DNA of 64,000 bases from positions 7,767,563 to 7,831,562 of the forward strand of contig JAJEKV010000014.1 of NCBI GenBank assembly GCA_021234155.1. The letters run 5' to 3'. The position numbers were made by a program, and so were the translations under genes. This DNA comes from Isoetes taiwanensis. Taxonomy: Eukaryota; Streptophyta; Lycopodiopsida; Isoetales; Isoetaceae. How positions within the stretch are numbered: the first letter of the stretch is position 1; the number at the start of each line of letters is the position of its first letter. The notes under the pieces are model-generated. The model was given only the letters and a program-made list of their open reading frames with translations, searched no databases and was not told the DNA's origin. Below, piece after piece: positions 45,990 to 57,559 of the stretch.

Positions 45990-47254
45990 CTTGAAAATAT
46001 ACAAACTGAATATCAGTGAGCTTTAATTGCGTTAAACCCTTGCTCTGCTTAACTAGCAAGCTGAAGGACTGCTGTCAACAAAGATGTTCTTCTGAGTCTA
46101 TAGTTCAATAGCACTTTAGTGACATTCTGTGTAAATATTCACAGTGTTAATGATTTCAACGACAAACCTTTATACGAGTTTTACGAGTACAATAAAGAAG
46201 AATCAAAGACAATACCAAGAAAGGAAAAGTTCTGCTCCAAGTTTTACCCAGTGGGCAAGCTCAAATAACTTGAAACAATTATAGAAAAATGAAGGCAAAC
46301 TGCTTTTCTTCCTAAATGCTGCAAAAAGAAACCAAAGGATTAGTCATCATGTCTTTATTATAGATGGACGATTCCCAATTTAGATCTACCACGGCAAACC
46401 AAAAGCTCTATTGCGTTTACAGTATAATAACACATATCTACAAAGATTAACCGGATGGATGGATAACACAAAATGGAACTACGCGGGGAATAAACCCACC
46501 ATTCTAGTCTGTGCAGAGAATAACTTAACACCTGTAAATCTGGAGGCATAAAGTCATCACAACTACCTGCTCTAGTATACGAGTTCTGACACCAAACATT
46601 CTGGAAGAAGAAAAAAGTCACGCATCTATTTACCACAAACTTAGTACCTGATTCCATGAATCTAAATCCTATCCAAATTCGTGACATTGATCAAAAATCA
46701 CTAGCAATATCTTAAGACCTTCCAGATAAGTAAACAAAAACTCAAGCTGACTTTGCCATCAAATCCATATACCCGAGGGATCTGCAAAACAGATACACAA
46801 AAAATAATGAAGCTTCGAAATGGAACAACACCCTAGAAAAAAAATGAAATGAAAGGTATACTTGCAAATCTCTTCAAATGCTTTACATGGCCTTTCCCGT
46901 CAATGGCAATCACGGAAGCCAATAGATGGGAAGATGGGATGACCGCTTGGATTGCTAATGCAAAAAATAGACTGAAAAATAAGCCTAACACTTACCAAGC
47001 TGGGAGTATGAAAGCCCCAAAGATGAAGAACAGAGTGCTTTTTGGCATCGTGCAAAGTTTGAATTTTTGGCATGGAAACACTCCTCACATCAGCATTGAA
47101 GGTTTGGCAAATTTGCACACAACTGTAGAAGCCAGATCGGTTCTTCTGGCGCCTGCACACACACTCATCTGCCCAAGATACCTCTCCGGTTAGCCGGTTT
47201 CGAGAGCGGCTGCCCATCAACAGAAGTGACCGAGCATTTACAGCCAATCATAAG
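45990..47254. other. upstream flank of the ABCC fragment, nothing recognised
   Basis: Minus-strand frames 46687-46358 and 47247-46900 show no ABC transmembrane-domain pattern. From about 47150 rightward the sequence is patchily similar to 4030-4110. Confidence 0.3.
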
Positions 47255-47326
47255 TTTTTAGCAGTCACCAGCATATCCTAGGGATATTCTAGCATATACC
47301 TAGGATATGCCAAAAGCCCACATAAA
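47255..47326. repeat. 72-bp block shared with 4111-4182
   Basis: Same orientation as its partner; differences are limited to a few bases (TCACCAGC for TCACAAGC, GCCAAAAGCCC for GCTAAAACCCC). The right boundary is abrupt in both. Confidence 0.85.
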
Positions 47327-48305
47327 CAAGGGTTTGCCCCCCTAGGGGCAACCCAAAAAGAATGAAAATTAGCATGACCCATGGCTTTGTTTCACACTCT
47401 ACTATATCGGCAAGGCAGCAGAGACACAAGATCCATTTGAGTTCAATTCCTTATGCTTTTATCCCATCAGTTCTTAAGTTCCTTTTGGTTTAAGTCTGGA
47501 ATTTGTGCGGTTTGAGGGTTTTGTTTCGGATAAATTTTGGAATGTGTCTGAACATCTGGATGATCCATCAGATCAAAGTGTTGTTTCACAGGTAGGCTAT
47601 GTCGCCACCCGCCAATGCCAAAATACTGATGGCCAGACCCGTATGCATGTTATCGTAGTTTTGTCTTATTCTGTGAATCTTTCTGTCCGTGTGAAACGCT
47701 TTAGAGATCTAAAGAGTTTTAAGATTAAGGGAAAGCTAGGACATACAATTTTGTTCTAATTGTAAAAAATTGGGGTGGATTTGTGGGGCCTTGGATTTCA
47801 GAGCTTCTTACAGCATAGAGACAATATGGTGCCTTCCCTGCTCTTCAGTCTATTCATCTTGGTCGTATGGAGGTTATTGACGAGGAGCTTGATGCTGTAG
47901 CTGGGGGCTTCACTAACTCTTTAAGTCATTGAAACTGGATAAGTACGCTGGATAGTTCCTACAGATTTTTCTCTATAGGTCTAAGCAGTTGTGCCGATCA
48001 AAGCCTTAATAGGGTCGCCGGCACCAGCGCTAGAATTGAGGGTTCTGTAGATCGCCAAGATGGAAGTTGTCAACAAGATGAGGCTTTTCTAAAGTAGATG
48101 AAATGAATAAAATGACAATCAATGAGGCAGGCAGCTTTGGATGGTTTTGAAGTCAAGAGAATGCAATTTATTTCTGCTTAAGATATGCCTTTATGATAAA
48201 AACATGAGGGCAATATACGGATATTGAATGCAGGCTTGACTATAGCATCCAAACGAGTGCTGCAGCAATAGACTATTGAGCCTCATATAGATAAAGGAGT
48301 ATTAA
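47327..48305. other. spacer, nothing recognised
   Basis: One 84-codon plus-strand frame (47505-47759) lacks recognisable features. No repeat or RNA gene was identified. Confidence 0.35.
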
Positions 48306-48714
48306 GGCCCTTTTTCCACAGCAGTCGCAAAATACGACTGCCATATACCATATATGACACCATTTGTGACTCCAGGGGTAAAAATGAGACACACAATTTG
48401 AATCTTGCTTTTCCACTGTATGGTAGTCATAAAATATGACACCACTAAAATACTAGTGGAAAACCATGAAAAAATAAGACACGTCTTATTTTTAGTTATA
48501 TTTCAAATAAGACTAGGTGTCTTATTTTATGGCGGGGGAAATCCCCCGGAATAAAATAAGACTCCATTTGGTATCCAAACCTATTCCGAACCTAAATAAG
48601 ACATGTCTTATTTTTATAGTAGAAAAGTGATTTATTTTTAAGACAATAGGTGGCCAAACATCATTGGATAAAATATGTGACTTTTAGAGATAAGACTACC
48701 GTGGAAAAAGGACC
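48306..48714. mobile_element. Tourist/PIF-Harbinger-type MITE, 409 bp
   Basis: The left end GGCCCTTTTTCCACAGCAGT and the inward-read right end GGTCCTTTTTCCACGGTAGT match at 17 of 20 positions. Both sides are flanked by TAA (48303-48305 and 48715-48717), the 3-bp duplication typical of PIF/Harbinger elements. The interior holds three near-perfect palindromes of AAATAAGAC/GTCTTATTT (48470-48493, 48505-48527, 48594-48615) and a GGGGGAAATCCCCC hairpin. No coding capacity. Confidence 0.87.
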
Positions 48715-50281
48715 TAAGGATATAATGGGTGAAAATGATGCAGTTATACCTGGCTTTCTCAGATTGCTAGAGAATAGCGCCAGCAATTCATTTTTGAAAG
48801 CGCAAGTTTGAACTGTCAAGTGCACAAAGTGTAAATCTGGTAAAGCTTCGTGTTTGTCTACTTTTTTACCTTGTTTTTGACCTTGAGCTCGGGAGAAGTG
48901 TACTTTGAAAATTACATGGCTTTATTTCTAGGAAGAAGAGCAGCAAATTGTAGAAGTATGGAACATGGATACGTGAGGGCATCCTGTTTTATGTTGGTAT
49001 CAAATCTTGAATTTATTTCATTGGTTTTTATGAGCAGGCTCTCTTAAGCATCAAATTTCACTATTGCCCATCGAGTTCTGTGTCTTATCTCATTCTGAAA
49101 CAAGTTGCATTTATCTGCTTTGTGTTACCGCTATGCATTAGCTTGTGCTGAGGTACTAGATTTCCTTTTCGTTTTTTAAGTTTCCGATTATGATTTGCCC
49201 TTGCTACAAGGAGGCCTCGGGTATTTTGAAGTTTGAGCAAGCCTAATATGACTGATTTTGAGTATCTTATTGAACATGCTCATTTGGTTGGTTTTGAGTA
49301 TCTCATTAAACATGTACGCATTCCTCGTTCTATTTTGCACAATTGGTTATTTGTAAAGATTGGTCACATTCGTGTTTTTAGTACATTTTCAATTTGTCAT
49401 CTATGATTTTAGGTTCTAGATCCTTTTCTTTTCTGTAACTAAGCTGATGTTTTATGCTCTATGTGTTTCTTTTGGTTTGTGAGTCATGTAGTTGTCGATG
49501 GAGACTTGATTGAAGAGATAATGCGTGCGGATAAACTGTTACACTGATTGTGTTTCTCACATGGGGACCGAGTGCTGATGCTCTTTTAGGTACTCAACAA
49601 TTGATTTTTTTTCTGTCTGAACAAATTATTCAACGTTTATCTTGCTAGCCTTTTATTCCACATGCTTTGAAATTACCCCTCATTTAGGGCCCCTTATCGA
49701 CTTACTCGTATTTAGTGATGTCTCAGTCCTCATTTTTACCGTTTCATGGCATTTGTGATTTGTCGAGATGGAGGTGGTGATAGGTGGCATATAGTCTTTT
49801 TGGCTTGCTATTGATAGAATTTGCCCACTGAATTTTGTCCTTTCACCTATTTTGCATGCAATTGCTTGCAGGAACATTGTGTTGCTTTTTCATATTCCTT
49901 AATTGCCTTGCACAGATTTCCTATTTGTTATTTCCTTCCTGTTCGCCGACACTTTATCGAGCTGGTCGACCCATATGCTTGGAGATTGTTGTGCTAATGT
50001 TGTCAATATCTGAAACTTTTGCCTCTAGTATTTCTAGCCTTCTCGGCTCCGCCTCCATTTGATTCTCATCTCTTGCTTTTGGCTGTAGCTTTGTCTTTGC
50101 ATTGTGTTGGGTAAGTGCTTGCATAGTTCTATGTGCCATTTGGTGTCTGAGGGTATTACTTTTTTTTCAGATGTACTTGTGTGCATTACATGTCTTGATG
50201 GCACAGGCATTCTGAATCCTCCACCAATAAAGCAATGCCGTAATAAAGATGACTCCTTGGGCAGTGAGGGGTTCAGATTTT
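48715..50281. other. AT-rich spacer, nothing recognised
   Basis: Short frames only (for example 48850-49047). A recurring GGTTTTGAGTATCT word near 49254-49310 is a weak local echo. No gene identified. Confidence 0.35.
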
Positions 50282-50407
50282 GAGAATGAGCTTGGTGCAT
50301 AAAACATTTTGATGTTGGTAAAACATTAGCATTTTATGTGGAGCGAGAATGAGCTTGGTGCATAAAACATTTTGATGTTGGTAAAACATTAGCATTTTAT
50401 GTGGAGG
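50282..50407. repeat. 63-bp perfect tandem duplication
   Basis: Copies 50282-50344 and 50345-50407 begin GAGAATGAGCTTGGTGCATA and are identical apart from the final base. No gene overlaps. Confidence 0.95.
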
Positions 50408-52057
50408 TTCTAAAGTTGTACCAGCAAGTAGTCATGCCTGGCATGTTTGGCCATCCCTTTTGCCAAGTTTTTTAATTGAATTGGACTCTTATTCCCCCCA
50501 TTTACATTGTCAGATGGTGAGTTTTGCATCCATGTATGTCACTTACCTTCCAGGTCTGATGTATGTCTAATGTATGCTCATGTCACTTACCTTGTAGGCC
50601 TGATGTATGCTCAAATATGTAACATTTTACTATTGGTGTATATATTTGGCTAATTTATAGGATCTTTTGTAACTCCCATTACCCATTAAATGAAATACAA
50701 TATGCTAAAACCTCAAGTCGCCAACACCTTAGAAGTAGCTTATAAATTATTCATGCTTACCCCCTAAACTTTTTTTGATTTGGGTGCATATTCACACGGG
50801 GGATTACTCTGGGCATCGAGAGCTTGTCGATTGGCATATTTGTCTTTTATTTTTCGATTAGGACCGTACATAGCGATCCTTATTTGTGGGGTATGCATAT
50901 ACAAGTTTTTGTATATTGTATATCGAGATTTGTAAAATATTATAAAGTTTGAGAGAATGTACTTAATGGTGTTAATTTTGTACATGTATTGTAAGTTTTA
51001 GGTGCTCGATTGTCCTACATAACCCCTCGCGGTGAATATGCACTCAAATCAAAGGGGTTTCAGGGGGAGTTTAAATTTTTAGTGTTAGATATAATGGTTT
51101 AGGATTATGCATTGGTTGTTATATTAAAAAAAAAAAATAAAAAAAATGGGCTTTTTGGGCTGTAACAAAAGCAAACATAAGTAATTTAAGGACTTACAAT
51201 AAACCTACAACGCAAATAAACCACTGTTTTAGCAAGCCAGAAGAACAGCTCATAAACATTTTCCATAGTCAGATTTCTCCATGGCTTCCATTCTGGTGAG
51301 ATACTCGGGACATTCCAAGCTAAAGGCTCCCTGATCACAGGAACAACATGATTTATAAGGACTGGCCATCTGCTTGTGCTTTCGATCTGCTCCGATCTTG
51401 GATTGCTTCACGACTCCAGTTCCGCCATCATACTCTAAATGTTACCCGTTCTAATCTTCTCTCTTTTTTTAAAACACATTAATTAACACAATCTCCATCC
51501 TTGAATATCATAGCCAAATGCCTAAAATTCTTTGTTAACACACCTTTTTGGCATCGTTTTCCACTTCACAGACACAGATGCAGAGAACCCTAAAATATAT
51601 TACTCAAGCCTTGCATGTTCAATTTCAATTTGAAATAATATTGAACATTCATAGGTGACCATTGGAAAGTGCCACAAAAATCAAGGGTGCAGAAAGGGCG
51701 CACTCTAGAAATATTATTTAGTACACCTCATCAAATACGGCACCGAAACCATAGACAAACCTTTGTGAAAATCATACAAAAACATAAAACAAAACCCCTG
51801 TTATTATGCTATATATTAGTTGTAAGTCGTATTTAATTAAAGTGGGACAAATCTTGAATTTTGGGACTCGGACTGAAAATGGGACTCACACACCATAAAA
51901 GAAATTTCTGAATTGATTGCTTGAATAGAATTACACATGACACACATAGAATTGGGTTACTTGTTTTCCTCATAAATTTTACAAACCACTAGTTGAGATA
52001 GTTTTCAAACTTCTCAATATTATGTGCCCTCATACAATGATATAGCATGGAGGTTGC
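50408..52057. other. spacer, nothing recognised
   Basis: AT-rich, with an A-rich run at about 51126-51148. The right end leads into the 3' side of the DUF7869-type pseudogene. Confidence 0.35.
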
Positions 52058-54918
52058 TCATGGCCTTGTCCATCTCCCTTCTTGGGATCTTGTGTGTGTG
52101 TTGTCCTTTGCAACGTGAGAACTTGGATATGACCATACCACACACTCCACCAATTCCCTCCTTTGAGGGTCAGCATAATTTGCCCTCCACTTCTTCTCCC
52201 AGCAGTCAGTGTATTGCTCCTTCAAGTTGCCCTTCTTGTGTCTCCCAATGGGCTCCCAATATTGAATCAGGACGCAACTCCTCTCCATCAAGCATAGTGG
52301 TGGTTACATCAGAGAGTGCCACCCCTAACCATATTGGACAGTCCTCATCATCAGGCCTTACTAGCACAAAGTATCCTTCCTTGATGTCCTCAAAGGGATC
52401 CCACTCAGGAAGATCAAACCACTTCGGCTTTGAGGCCTTACTTCCCACAAACCACTTGGAACCCTTGTTGGGAGCATTCTTAGACGTGCTTGCACCTTGA
52501 GAACCCTCCCATCTTGACTCTGGCAAGAACCCGTCTCTTAGCTCCCTCCCACATGGCTGTTCAGTTTCTAAGCATGTCACAACTTTCTCCCAGTACTTGA
52601 TTAGGGAGTCCATTTGATTTTTCTTAAGAGTGGAGGTGTGCTTTCCATTTCGAACATCATCCCAGTGCGTTATGTAATCCCTGATGCCCTTCACCAGTTG
52701 GCTAGAGTCTTTGACTGTCTTGAAGGGAGGTATTGGTTTTGGCTGCCCTTTAGGAATGAGAACTTCACCAGCAGCACCCCTTTGCCACAACTCGATACCT
52801 TGTACAGGCATCCACAACTTGTCACCTGGTCTCCACTTATATTGCATGATTGGTATTCCATCCCTAACCCAAAACTTGAACTGAAGTGGCTTTGTGTGTC
52901 CTGTCAACTGGTCCTTACCATCTAGCAAGTATCCTTCTACAAATGATTTCCAATCTGCAACCTCATCCATCAAGAAAGCCATTGGGTTGGGGTCAATGCA
53001 GCTCTCAAACACATCCATTAGTTCAGGGAGAGTGGTCACGTTTTCTCTCTTGAGCTTGGTGGAGAAAGTTCAAAAAATCTATCTATATCATCATTATGTA
53101 TGCCCAACCATCATGAATCCCACTTTCACAACTTTGAATACTCCCACTGGCGTCCAAGTATGACATAGCCCCAAACATCCATCTATTCTTGTTTTCTTTC
53201 CAACAGCTTGTCCAGCCCAACACATAGCTCCTCTGCATTGATTTCTCAAGTAAGGGGAAATCATCCCAAGTCCTCCTTGATTCACTAGACACCTTGGATG
53301 TGAGCTTTTTTTATTGCCTTTGGTAACAAAGCGGTTGATCATCCATCAAAGCCTCAAAAATGGGTTTGAAGGGGAATACCTCCTCCCTTCTATCGATCCT
53401 TTCTCTAGTGTTCTCGGGCACTTGAAAATAGAGCTCACATGGAAGTTTGGATCATCTCTCCATAGATCAAGCACAAAATGACCATATGTTCCGGTTCCAT
53501 GACCATGTGTTAATACACCCGGACTTACTTTCATCCGAAAAAGCGTTTTGACAACGCTTGGGTAAAGGATCTAGCTTTGGCAAGAAAGTCTTGTGTTGGT
53601 CCATCTTATCATGAATTATACACAAAAATTTGTCCGGCTGCATCTCGTAAAAATGTTCTCCACTGCCAATACAACTGTCTACATGATATTTGGTCCCTTT
53701 GGTGATCTGCAAATTGCTCCCTAATTGCCATTCTTTCTTTCTCTATTGCAGTTGATGCAAGTGTATCCTTGAGTTGAATGCAAGTGTTGCACTTTGAGAA
53801 TGGCATGTGTTGTAGGACACTCACGTCCGAGAAGTGAGTGCTCCATAACTTGCTGAAATGTGATTGAGAAAGAGGCCTACCTCCAAAAAAGTGGTTTCCG
53901 GGGATGGAGTTGACCTCCTTAAGGCACTCCTTTTGGATATAGTGTTGTGGCAACACTCTTTGCACCACTCGCACAATCGCTTTCGTTCACCTTCGACTTG
54001 TGGGGCATAGATTGAGACATGTATCTCACAAAGCTCTCGAAGACCGCGAATGGCCTTGAGAGTATTTGCTCTAGGTTTCAAAGTGAGTGCATTACCATGT
54101 TGGAACAAAGTGTGCCCTTTTCTAACCTGCCCCGAGTATCTGACGTAAAATGAAGACTTGCTCACCCCAAGAATCCATCTCAATGCTCTCATACATACCT
54201 TCATGCCCCTCAATTGATATAGTAGCCGTCCTGTGTTTTCATCATAGCTGGAATTCCTACACAAGGAGTAAATGAAATTAATCCTATCTTTTTGAAGCTG
54301 TCCAATGTATTGGGACCTTATCTGCACGAGGTCATCCACATTGTACTGCACTGTGCAATCTAGGTTGCAACACTCTTGTCCCCTAATTGCCTCTAGGTTT
54401 TCTCTGGTTGGTGCCATACTTTCCATCCTTTCTAAATATTTGTCACTTCTAGGCCTCTTGGGCACCCTTGGCTGCCTTCTATGAAAGACATAGCGTCTCT
54501 TCCTTGTGATCAAAGGATGCTCATCGACCACCAAATCTTCCACATGGCCTTGGGTGGGCCTTGGGGTGTGTAGTTCAGTAGGGCATTCTAGAGTATCACC
54601 ATTCTTGTGTGTAATATATCTAATTGGCCATCTCAACTGAGCTTGGGACTCCAGCAGCCCTGAGCACACAATGCAATCACTAGAGCTTCCCTGGGACATG
54701 ATTGTATCAACTTCGATAAGAAGCTTCACAATGCCAACTCCAAGATGTTCATCTCCCAGCCTCTCATCATTCACACTATCAAATGGATCAACTGCAGTTA
54801 TTATGCCCTCTGCAAATACCGTCTGGTTGCAAGGGTGCAACAAAAGGCAACCCTTCTTCCTCCATTGGAGCCTAGGGCAATGGCCTCTGCTGGACTTCCT
54901 TGGCTCCATTTTACTCAT
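52058..54918 (-). pseudogene. DUF7869-type (transposon-derived) gene, multiply frameshifted
   Basis: From the ATG at 54918 (MSKMEPRKSSRGHCPRLQ) the frame stays open to about 53960, including NTGRLLYQLRGMKVCMRALR and a GVSKSSFY motif. The reading then moves through four more frames: HMPFSKCNTCIQLKDTLAS (53974-53609), FLCIIHDKMDQHKTFLPKL (53712-53467), HGTGTYGHFVLDLWRDDPNF (53534-53346), and WKENKNRWMFGAMSY with VVKVGFMMVGHT (53342-53083). Finally TTLPELMDVFESC to LQFKFWVRDGIPIMQYKW follows (53039-52206). This order matches the integrase-like DUF7869 family found in many seed-free plants and metazoans. A splice acceptor just upstream (TTCATTCAG|GGAGC) suggests another 5' exon. At least four frameshifts are needed, by decay or sequence error. 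Function in the family is unknown. Confidence 0.72.
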
Positions 54919-54944
54919 CTCATATGCTCCCTGAATGAAAAAGC

Positions 54945-55200
54945 TCACATTAAAACCATATAGCCCCAAACACCACAAATATGACCATGTGAACCATATA
55001 AAACCATACAAACATATTAAATATAACCATATTAAATCATACAACCATATTAACTAAAATCATATAACCATATTAAACCATACAACCATACTCATTCTAA
55101 ACCATATGTAAACATTGTAACCATATATAACCATTGAAACTATTCAACCATTGAAGACCATATTAAATATATAAGGTAACATATATAAACATATAACCTA
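54945..55200. repeat. degenerate AACCATA-rich tract
   Basis: About 250 bp dominated by AACCATAT/ACCATATTAAA variants, roughly 20 occurrences at irregular spacing. It lies immediately 5' of the DUF7869-type pseudogene on the minus strand. It looks like a decayed microsatellite. Confidence 0.75.
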
Positions 55201-56296
55201 ACCTTTCATATCTTGTCGCGGGTACGTGGCCTCCTCGAGGCTGAAAGCGTGGCCATGTCAAGAACCGCGATTGCCACGTTATGGAGGGCATGGCCCACAC
55301 GCGCAGTTTATTATTGCACTTTTACGAGGTTGAGGGTGCAGCCGAATTGCGCACCCTCTTCCTCTCCCCGACCATTCTTCCTCCCCTCGTTTTCTCGATC
55401 ACTCTTCGAGCTCAGTATTTTCCTTGAGCTCGCTTTTCCGGGATCAGCGATCGATCGAACCGAGCCATTCCAAGGCCATCTTATGACAAGTAGCTTGGTC
55501 GACGGATCGGGGCGCTTCCAAAGAAGTTTCTCGCTTGATTGAGTGTCGGCCGTTCGCCTCGAGAAGAAAGTGAGGCCCTTTTAGTCTTTGCTTTTAGTTT
55601 TACGTAAGTCCCTTTTTTGCATTTTTACTTATATTACTCGTTGTTAGAGGCTCTTATTAATCCCACGATACAATTTCTATACCCGACAAATCCTTATTCA
55701 CGCTTTGCGAACGACTATACCCACATGGAATCGAACACGGAAGCCTCCTCCTCATCCAGCAAATCCAGGTATGTTTTTGTAATATCATACCCTTTTTTAA
55801 TCTCATTTCTCTGTACTGTTCTCTGTTATCTCATTAATCTCATTTGTCTCCTTTGTTCTCTCTTTTTTCTCATTAATCTCACTAATGTCTCAAGTGTTAT
55901 GTTTTTCCTTTTGTATTGTTTTCTGTTTTTGTTATCTTTTTCTTGCTTGTGGTTGAATTGAATACATTGTACAGGCAAAAGTGAGAATAGTGGTTAGAGT
56001 AGTAGCAAGCAACCGAGATGTCACTCATCAGAGACAGGTTTTAGGAAGTAAGATATTGCAGAGCATTAACAGAAGAGATTCACAAAAGATATAGCCTAAA
56101 CTGTCTAAGAATGTTTCATATGAGAACATAACTAGGAATGTTTTCTCCCAAGAAGAACTAAGAATAGGAATTGCTTCACGGAAGTCATTTCTAACTCACA
56201 AAGATATCCTCCACTGCAGGAGACATGCGAGGAGTGGCGAGTTGAGAATACCCGGCTTGCCAACAGTCCAGAAGTACAGGCCTTCTTCCGACTTCG
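55201..56296. other. upstream flank of the hairpin cluster
   Basis: A hydrophobic plus-strand frame (55617-55961) and a short frame at 55213-55542 are unrecognised. TTTATTATTGCACTTTTACG at 55308 is echoed near 57325 and 13280-13360, a minor dispersed word. No promoter could be assigned to the downstream hairpins. Confidence 0.3.
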
Positions 56297-56492
56297 GAAG
56301 TCGAGAACTTCTCGACTTCAGGCGCAGAAGAGGGAGTGTACACTACGGACCGGTTGGTTGAGGGATTCTCGACTCGCGATTCGCGATTGCATACAGCTAC
56401 CCAATGTCTTCACATTCTTTTTAAGCTGCTTGCAGCCTTCTCGACTCGTGAGTCGAGAATGTCATACCCTCAATGGCCCTTTGTGTACAGCA

Positions 56493-56575
56493 GTGCCTCC
56501 ACCCGATCAGAGTCACTCTCCTTGAACCATGCTCATGAATATTGCGAAGAGGGACCGGCTCGGACGGGTGGAGGC
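56493..56575 (+). ncRNA. hairpin 1 of the 56.5-kb cluster
   Basis: The 5' arm GCCTCCACCCGATCAGAG pairs with the 3' arm CTCGGACGGGTGGAGGC with a one-base bulge. The inner part CACTCTCCTTGAACCATG..GAATATTGCGAAGAGG is shared with the other hairpins. About 83 nt, pre-miRNA-like in size. Transcription and strand are inferred, not shown. Confidence 0.45.
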
Positions 56576-56641
56576 CTACGTGATTCAACCAACTTTCGAC
56601 TCGTGAGTCGAGAAAACGCAGGCTCTAGTGCACTCTAGAGC

Positions 56642-56724
56642 TGGCCTGCAGACAGTCTTAACCACTCTCCTTCTATCTTCCTCGGACATTGCGAAGGGAA
56701 GTGGTTTTGACTGTCTGCAGGCCA
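56642..56724 (+). ncRNA. hairpin 2, outer stem replaced but still paired
   Basis: The arms TGGCCTGCAGACAGTC and GACTGTCTGCAGGCCA are perfectly complementary. Pairing continues inward through AACCACTCTCCTTC against GAAGGGAAGTGGTT with few mismatches. The inner stem and loop resemble its neighbours (CTCTCCTTC...CATTGCGAAGGG) but the outer 15 bp differ completely on both arms. Confidence 0.55.
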
Positions 56725-56762
56725 ACTCTTAGCAACCCAATTCTCCTGTGTGTGGTCGCAGT

Positions 56763-56848
56763 GGCCTCTACCCAATCAAAGACCGTCTCCTTCGAACCAT
56801 CTTCGTCGAATTTTTGCGAAGGGGATGGGCTCTGATTGGGTGGAGGCC
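56763..56848 (+). ncRNA. hairpin 3
   Basis: A 32-bp arm beginning GGCCTCTACCCAATCA pairs with one ending TGATTGGGTGGAGGCC; only two true mismatches plus G-U wobbles. The loop includes AACCATCTTCGTCGAATTT. The flanking sequence, from CCAATTCTCCTGTG, is repeated 309 bp downstream at hairpin 4. Confidence 0.58.
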
Positions 56849-57071
56849 TCTACAACTAACCCTGAGGGAAACCACGAGTTGTTGTATGCATTCGGCTGTG
56901 AGTGGGAATGCCTTTACCCAACCTCCTCCATGTGTACCATCCGGAGTTCTCGATGGCTAAGGCATTCTCGACTTGCGAGTCGAGAATGTAGATACGAAGC
57001 CAACAGTCGCATTCTCGACTCGCTAGTCGAGAATCCTCTAGCCAGCCAATTCTCCTGTGTGTGGTCGCAGT

Positions 57072-57156
57072 GGCCTCTACCCAGTCAGAGCCACTCTCCT
57101 TCGAACCATCTTCGACGAATATCGCGAAGGGGAGGGGCTCGGACTGGGTGGAGGCC
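57072..57156 (+). ncRNA. hairpin 4
   Basis: A 32-bp stem: GGCCTCTACCCAGTCAGAGC against GCTCGGACTGGGTGGAGGCC, then ACTCTCCTTCG against CGAAGGGGAGG. Two mismatches and two wobbles. It is the cleanest member and closest to hairpin 3. Confidence 0.58.
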
Positions 57157-57361
57157 TCTACAACAAACCGGGGAAACCGCGAGCTGGCATGCATTCTCAT
57201 TTGGCGAAGTCGAGAATGTGAGCGAGGAACGTCATTCTCGCAGAAGTCGAGAATCCCGCCGACCAATTCTCTGCCGAGAATCCCTTTACGTAACCCACGA
57301 GCCCAAGGCTTGCATTCTCTACAACTATTGCACTTTTACGTTTCTCGTTTTTAGTCCCAAG

Positions 57362-57443
57362 TGCCTCTAGCACAATGCGAGACACTCTCCTTGAACCATC
57401 TTCCTCGAATATTGCGAGGGAGGGTTCGGCCGGGTGGGAGGCC
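57362..57443 (+). ncRNA. hairpin 5, degenerate
   Basis: Retains ACACTCTCCTTGAACCATCT and GAATATTGCGAGGGAGGG in register with the others, but the outer arms (TGCCTCTAGCACAATGCG against CCGGGTGGGAGGCC) pair poorly. Probably a decayed copy. Confidence 0.45.
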
Positions 57444-57559
57444 CCTCCGACTAACTACAAGAGGATGCATTTGAACCGCATCTCACGGGCCTTAGACCTA
57501 GCGATCTATGTACAACATTACAACATTCCAAGAAAAAATACACCTAAAAGCGGGCTGTT

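Noticed and set aside
51126-51148. A-rich run as the tail of a retroposed sequence
   Set aside because: No matching retroposon body or flanking duplication was found next to it.
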